A stretch of 64,000 nucleotides of DNA, taken from NCBI RefSeq assembly GCF_009909155.2, contig NZ_JAAAPM020000004.1:62001-126000 (forward strand), written 5' to 3'. Shown piece by piece: positions 60,628 to 64,000 of this stretch; position 1 is the first letter of the stretch; each line of letters begins with the position of its first letter. Under the pieces are notes generated by a model, which was not told the origin of the DNA, did no database searches, and worked only from the letters and a program-made list of their open reading frames with translations. This stretch comes from Flavobacterium undicola. GTDB taxonomy: Bacteria; Bacteroidota; Bacteroidia; Flavobacteriales; Flavobacteriaceae. The translations under genes and the position numbers were made by a program.

Positions 60628-62748
60628 ATGAAAAAAATAGTGCCAATTTTATTTTTGTTCTTTTTTATGACGTTGGGTTATTCTCAAACTCAGGATTTGA
60701 ATTCTGATGTAGTGCTGAATTCGCAACGATTTCCTGTTTTTTCAGCTTGTAAAAATTTAGAAGCAGCAGCATTAGAAAGTTGTTTTTATAATGAAGTGCA
60801 GGAGTTTGTTTTTCAAAATTTTGTGGTTCCGGAAAATTTGGTACAGAATAATTTCAACGGAAATGTCAAAGTGCTTTTTGAAGTTGATGCGAATGGCGTT
60901 TTTAAAGTGATTTATGTGAATGCGGTTGATGAAAAATTAATTCAGGAAACCAAGCGTGTTTTTACAAAATTTCCAAAAATCATTCCTTCCACTTATAATG
61001 GAAAAGCGGAATATTCGAGATATAATATTACGATAGCTATTCCGTTAAAAAGCCCGGCTACATTAGCAGCAGAGAATTTGGCAAAAGCCGATATTCTTAG
61101 AAATACTACCCAGCAATTGACTGAATTAGATAATATAGTATATAAAAAATACAATAATCCGGAGTTTGAAAGTCATTTGAATATTCCTTTTTCGCATAGT
61201 TATTATGCGCAATTTGATGCTTCTTTAAATCAGGTAGGAAGTAATAATCATACAGCTTCAAAACCCTATTCTTATGCTGAGGTTGGTAAATATTACAACT
61301 TTAAACAAGAAAATGAGAAGTTAAAAAAGAAAACTTCCGGCTGGTGGACGAGAAAATTATGGAATGAAAATACGGTAGAAATACGAGGGGAAGATTATTG
61401 GTTTACTTTAAATCCTGTTTTGGATTTGCAAGTGGGTAAGGCTTCTCGTACTGCTGCGTCTTATACTTATGTCAATACTCGTGCGATTAATTTTAGAGGT
61501 GGTTTAGGAAAACAATTGAATTTTACGACCACGATTTTTGAAAGTCAAGGACGTTTTGCGGATTATTACAATCGTTATGCCGAGTCGTTAAAACCTTCCG
61601 GAGGGAATCCGGCGATTATTCCGGGAATAGGTATTTCTAAAGACTTTAAAACCGATGGCTATGATTTTCCTTTGGCGGAAGCCAATTTGACTTTTACTCC
61701 AAGTAAATTTTTGGATTTACAATTGGGTTATGGAAGAAACTTTATAGGTGATGGTTATCGCTCTTTGTTAGAAAGTGATGGCGCTAGTCCGTATCCTTAT
61801 TTTAAGCTGAATACCAAGTTTTGGAAAATAAAATATACCAATACTTATATGTGGTTAAAGGATGTGCGTACTGATGTTACTGTAGATAAAACCTATGCAA
61901 CTAAGTTCATGGCAAATCATTACCTGAGTTGGAATGTTTCTAATCGATTGAATTTAGGTTTCTTCGAATCGGTAGTGTGGACGAATAAGAATGACAGAGG
62001 TTTTGATGCGAGTTTTGTAAATCCAATTATTTTTTATCGTTCGGTAGAGTTTGGCTCTTCTTCGAGATCAGGAAATGCGCTTTTGGGATTGACTTTTAAA
62101 TACAAATGGGATAGCCAAATTAACTTTTACGGGCAGTTTCTGTTAGATGAATTTTCATTGGGAGATATTAAAGAAGGAGATAATAGTTGGAGAAATAAAT
62201 ACGGATACCAATTAGGTGCGAAATATTACAATGCTTTTAATGTGTCCAATTTATTATTGCAACTGGAATACAACCGAGTACGACCTTATGTGTATTCGCA
62301 TTCTGAGCCAATTACTAATTATGGACATAATAATCAAGGTATTGGTCATCAGTGGGGTAGTAATTTTGGTGAGTTTGTTGCTATTGCCCGCTATCACAAA
62401 GATCGGTTTTTTGCCGATGTGAAATTAACAACTGCTACAAGAGGTTTTGATTTTGATACAACTGCCAATGATTTGAATTATGGTAGTAATATTTATAAGG
62501 ATTATGATTTAAAGAGAGCTTCGAATAGCGGTGTGAAAGTAGGACAGGGAAATAAGACCAGTTTTTTCATGGCTGATATTCAAGGAGGTTATTTGATAAA
62601 TCCATCAACTAATTTAAAACTTTTTGCCAGTTATATTTATAGAGATTTTAATCCAATGCAAAATACATCCACAGTATTTAAAGAAAGTGCCAATTGGTTT
62701 TCTATAGGTGTACGATCGGATGTTTTTAATTGGTATTTTGATTATTGA
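60628..62748 (+). CDS. remB: Outer-membrane barrel protein with N-terminal TonB-like domain, probable gliding protein RemB
   Basis: This 706-residue exported protein has a signal peptide at 1-20 (MKKIVPILFLFFFMTLGYSQ). Residues about 35-145 hold a Cys pair (SACKNLEAAALESC) and a TonB C-terminal-like fold (FNGNVKVLFEVDANGVFKVIYV ... YNITIAIPLKSP). A coil follows, then a long beta-barrel region (WFTLNPVLDLQVGKA ... LGYGRNFIGDGYRSLLE ... MWLKDVRT) ending in an aromatic strand (IGVRSDVFNWYFDY). From memory this layout resembles Flavobacterium RemB, needed for spreading, and Wzi-like capsule barrels. The symbol is tentative. I chose ATG 60628 because upstream starts would precede the signal peptide by 16 residues. 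Confidence 0.62.
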   Translation: MKKIVPILFLFFFMTLGYSQTQDLNSDVVLNSQRFPVFSACKNLEAAALESCFYNEVQEFVFQNFVVPENLVQNNFNGNVKVLFEVDANGVFKVIYVNAVDEKLIQETKRVFTKFPKIIPSTYNGKAEYSRYNITIAIPLKSPATLAAENLAKADILRNTTQQLTELDNIVYKKYNNPEFESHLNIPFSHSYYAQFDASLNQVGSNNHTASKPYSYAEVGKYYNFKQENEKLKKKTSGWWTRKLWNENTVEIRGEDYWFTLNPVLDLQVGKASRTAASYTYVNTRAINFRGGLGKQLNFTTTIFESQGRFADYYNRYAESLKPSGGNPAIIPGIGISKDFKTDGYDFPLAEANLTFTPSKFLDLQLGYGRNFIGDGYRSLLESDGASPYPYFKLNTKFWKIKYTNTYMWLKDVRTDVTVDKTYATKFMANHYLSWNVSNRLNLGFFESVVWTNKNDRGFDASFVNPIIFYRSVEFGSSSRSGNALLGLTFKYKWDSQINFYGQFLLDEFSLGDIKEGDNSWRNKYGYQLGAKYYNAFNVSNLLLQLEYNRVRPYVYSHSEPITNYGHNNQGIGHQWGSNFGEFVAIARYHKDRFFADVKLTTATRGFDFDTTANDLNYGSNIYKDYDLKRASNSGVKVGQGNKTSFFMADIQGGYLINPSTNLKLFASYIYRDFNPMQNTSTVFKESANWFSIGVRSDVFNWYFDY

Positions 62749-62850
62749 TAAATAAGGTATAATGGATTAACTAAATAAATTTTCAAGAAGTTGCTCTAAT
62801 TAGTTTTGATGCAAAAATTGTATCTTTGAAGTAATAAAAGACAGATTGTT

Positions 62851-63069
62851 ATGAATTTACAGTTGACAAAAATGGAGCTGATAGAAATGCTTTTAAGTAC
62901 TAAAAAAGCGACTGTGTTAAAGAAAGTAAAAGCTATTTTAGAAGAAGATCAAGCTCGATTAACAGAAGAGGATTATAAAATTATAGATTCGAGAAGAGAA
63001 GCCCATTTAAGAGGTGAAAGTAAATCTTTTTCATGGGAAGAAGCGAAACAGCAGATTCTTAAATCATAG
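62851..63069 (+). CDS. Addiction module antitoxin component
   Basis: This 72-residue protein has a helical N-terminal part (LTKMELIEMLLSTKKATVLKKVKAILEEDQ) and a C-terminal tail RREAHLRGESKSFSWEEAKQQILKS, the toxin-wrapping element (SWEE-A) typical of TIGR02574-like addiction module proteins. The partner toxin gene begins 5 bases after its stop. It is a complete, short type II antitoxin without a classical DNA-binding motif that I can place. Confidence 0.85.
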   Translation: MNLQLTKMELIEMLLSTKKATVLKKVKAILEEDQARLTEEDYKIIDSRREAHLRGESKSFSWEEAKQQILKS

Positions 63070-63073
63070 TTTT

Positions 63074-63370
63074 GTGAAATATACGCTAGAAATTAAAGAA
63101 GAAGCAGTTCTTGATATTAAAGAAGCCTATCTTTATTATGAAGAGCGGAAAATAGGTTTAGGGGATCGTTTTTTAGATACTTTGGAAATCTATTTAGAAA
63201 GAGTACAGCAGTATCCTGAACATTATCAAATCAGGCGAAAACCTTATAGAGAAGCTTTTATTAAAGATTTTCCGTATTTAATTATCTACGAAATAGAAGG
63301 GGCTAAAGTAATTGTTTATGCTGTTTTTAATACTTGGAAAAATCCAAATAAAAAACCGCTAAAGAAATAA
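63074..63370 (+). CDS. RelE/ParE family toxin
   Basis: This 98-residue protein starts at GTG 63074 (MKYTLEIKEEAVLDIKEAYLYYEERKIGLGDRFLDTLEIYLERVQQYP). ParE/RelE features are the leading strand, two helices with GLGDRFL, and RRKPYREAFIKDFPYLIIYEIEGAKVIVYAVFNTWKNP at the end. The upstream in-frame ATG at 63014 lies inside the antitoxin gene and would add unrelated residues. The target (gyrase or ribosome) cannot be told. Confidence 0.87.
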   Translation: MKYTLEIKEEAVLDIKEAYLYYEERKIGLGDRFLDTLEIYLERVQQYPEHYQIRRKPYREAFIKDFPYLIIYEIEGAKVIVYAVFNTWKNPNKKPLKK

Positions 63371-63515
63371 TATAACATCTTCATTTGTTATTTTTACTAG
63401 TGGCTCGTTAGAAGATAAAACGTGGTTTTTACAGCATATTTAGATAAATAAATTTTCAAGATCTTACTCTGAAAAAGCTTAAATTTTTCTTCAACAATAT
63501 TTTATGATTTGTTTT

Positions 63516-63546
63516 TTGCCAAATCCCTTTCGATGAGTTACTTTTG
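63516..63546 (+). promoter_or_regulatory. Promoter of ctaB
   Basis: TTG (63516-63518), 20 bases, TACTTTTG (63539-63546), with the ATG 22 bases downstream. Confidence 0.6.
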
Positions 63547-63567
63547 CAGCAGTTTTACAAAAACCTA

Positions 63568-64000
63568 ATGAAAACGGCATTGAGCACAACTACAAATACA
63601 TTTTCCCTTAAAGCGATTTTTACCGATTTTAAAGAAATCACCAAAGCTGGATTGGCTATTAGTGTGTTGTTTTCGTCTATTGCGGGATATCTTTTAGGTT
63701 TTAATGATGGGCAGCCTTTTCAATGGTCGGTTTTATTGATGCTTTGTGTAGGTGGTTATTGCATGGTAGGAGCTTCAAATGCCTATAATCAGGTAATTGA
63801 GAAGGATTTAGATGCTTTGATGGATCGAACTAAAAATCGCCCGGTTCCTTCAGGAAGAATGTCTTCAAATATGGCGTTGGTAGTGGCTAGTTTACTTACC
63901 TTAATTGGTCTTTCATTATTGTATATGATTAATCCTAAAACAGCGATGTTTGGGGCAATTTCAATATTTTTATACACCAGTGTGTATACACCGCTTAAAA
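63568..64000 (+). CDS. ctaB: Heme O synthase (protoheme IX farnesyltransferase), start only
   Basis: The open frame runs from ATG 63568 through the right edge (144 codons visible). Hydrophobic segments start near residue 27 (GLAISVLFSSIAGYLLGF). The prenyltransferase motif N-A-Y-N-Q-V-I-E-K-D-L-D-A-L-M-D-R-T follows, then KNRPVPSGRM, holding the Asp-rich Mg/diphosphate site. It converts heme B to heme O, the precursor of heme A for the aa3 oxidase encoded at 11-14 kb. In relatives the genes for oxidase subunits III and IV follow ctaB; they would lie just outside the window. Confidence 0.95.
   Translation, partial: MKTALSTTTNTFSLKAIFTDFKEITKAGLAISVLFSSIAGYLLGFNDGQPFQWSVLLMLCVGGYCMVGASNAYNQVIEKDLDALMDRTKNRPVPSGRMSSNMALVVASLLTLIGLSLLYMINPKTAMFGAISIFLYTSVYTPLK

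Overview
The window comes from the chromosome of a low-GC member of the Flavobacteriaceae, most like Flavobacterium. The evidence is the alternative complex III plus aa3-type oxidase operon (actABCDEF-coxBA), the gliding and type IX secretion gene sprA, a probable remB, promoters of the Bacteroidetes type (TTG, about 19 bases, TAnnTTTG) and a general lack of Shine-Dalgarno sites. Both ends cut a gene: the tail of infB on the left and the start of ctaB on the right.

Layout. 0-2.5 kb: infB tail, an unknown exported protein and a SPOR protein. 2.6-14.0 kb: one respiratory operon, from quinol oxidation (ActA-F) to oxygen reduction (CoxB, CoxA). 14.1-26.7 kb: ruvB, a four-helix-bundle gene, queG, a CBS protein, ruvA, sprA, gcvH, a VanZ-like gene and trxA. 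26.7-35.5 kb: a DUF58 protein, two tRNA-Asp genes, small membrane proteins, a glycosyltransferase/flippase pair, ruvC, a second (frameshifted) four-helix-bundle gene, hemW and two small cytosolic genes. 35.6-42.6 kb: a LacI-family regulator and a five-gene catabolic operon (iron-dependent alcohol dehydrogenase, DapA-type aldolase, PdxA2, DUF1537 kinase, sodium symporter), probably for a hydroxylated carboxylic (sugar) acid. 42.8-57.1 kb: DUF2971, DUF4407, pckA, DUF423, a saccharopine-dehydrogenase-like enzyme, lepB, a membrane AraC regulator, a BlaI/M56 sensing operon and an M20 dipeptidase. 57.2-59.7 kb: tRNA-Leu followed by accessory genes, among them a frameshifted unknown gene and a higBA-like pair. 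59.8-64 kb: deoC, probable remB, a second toxin-antitoxin pair and ctaB.

The signal least explained by the genes is a set of very short tandem repeats. One family has a 7-base period, the other about 10 bases, and both are often laid out as facing inverted arrays. The two four-helix-bundle (TIGR02436, 23S-IVP/Avd-like) genes are each enclosed by heptad arrays: one between ruvB and queG, where the array also writes the first codons of queG, and one between ruvC and hemW, where heptads are built into a repeated 7-7-8-7 module. Further heptads lie in frame inside a glycosyltransferase gene and in the coxA-ruvB spacer. This looks like a REP/RAYT-like partnership between a small basic protein and structured repeats. 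It is the best candidate here for an undescribed system, but the functional link is inference.

Other points: a 44-base perfect palindrome containing the LacI-type operator; a BlaI-type operator that coincides with the -7 box of its own operon; a structured element upstream of trxA; and two genes split by one-base changes in homopolymer runs.
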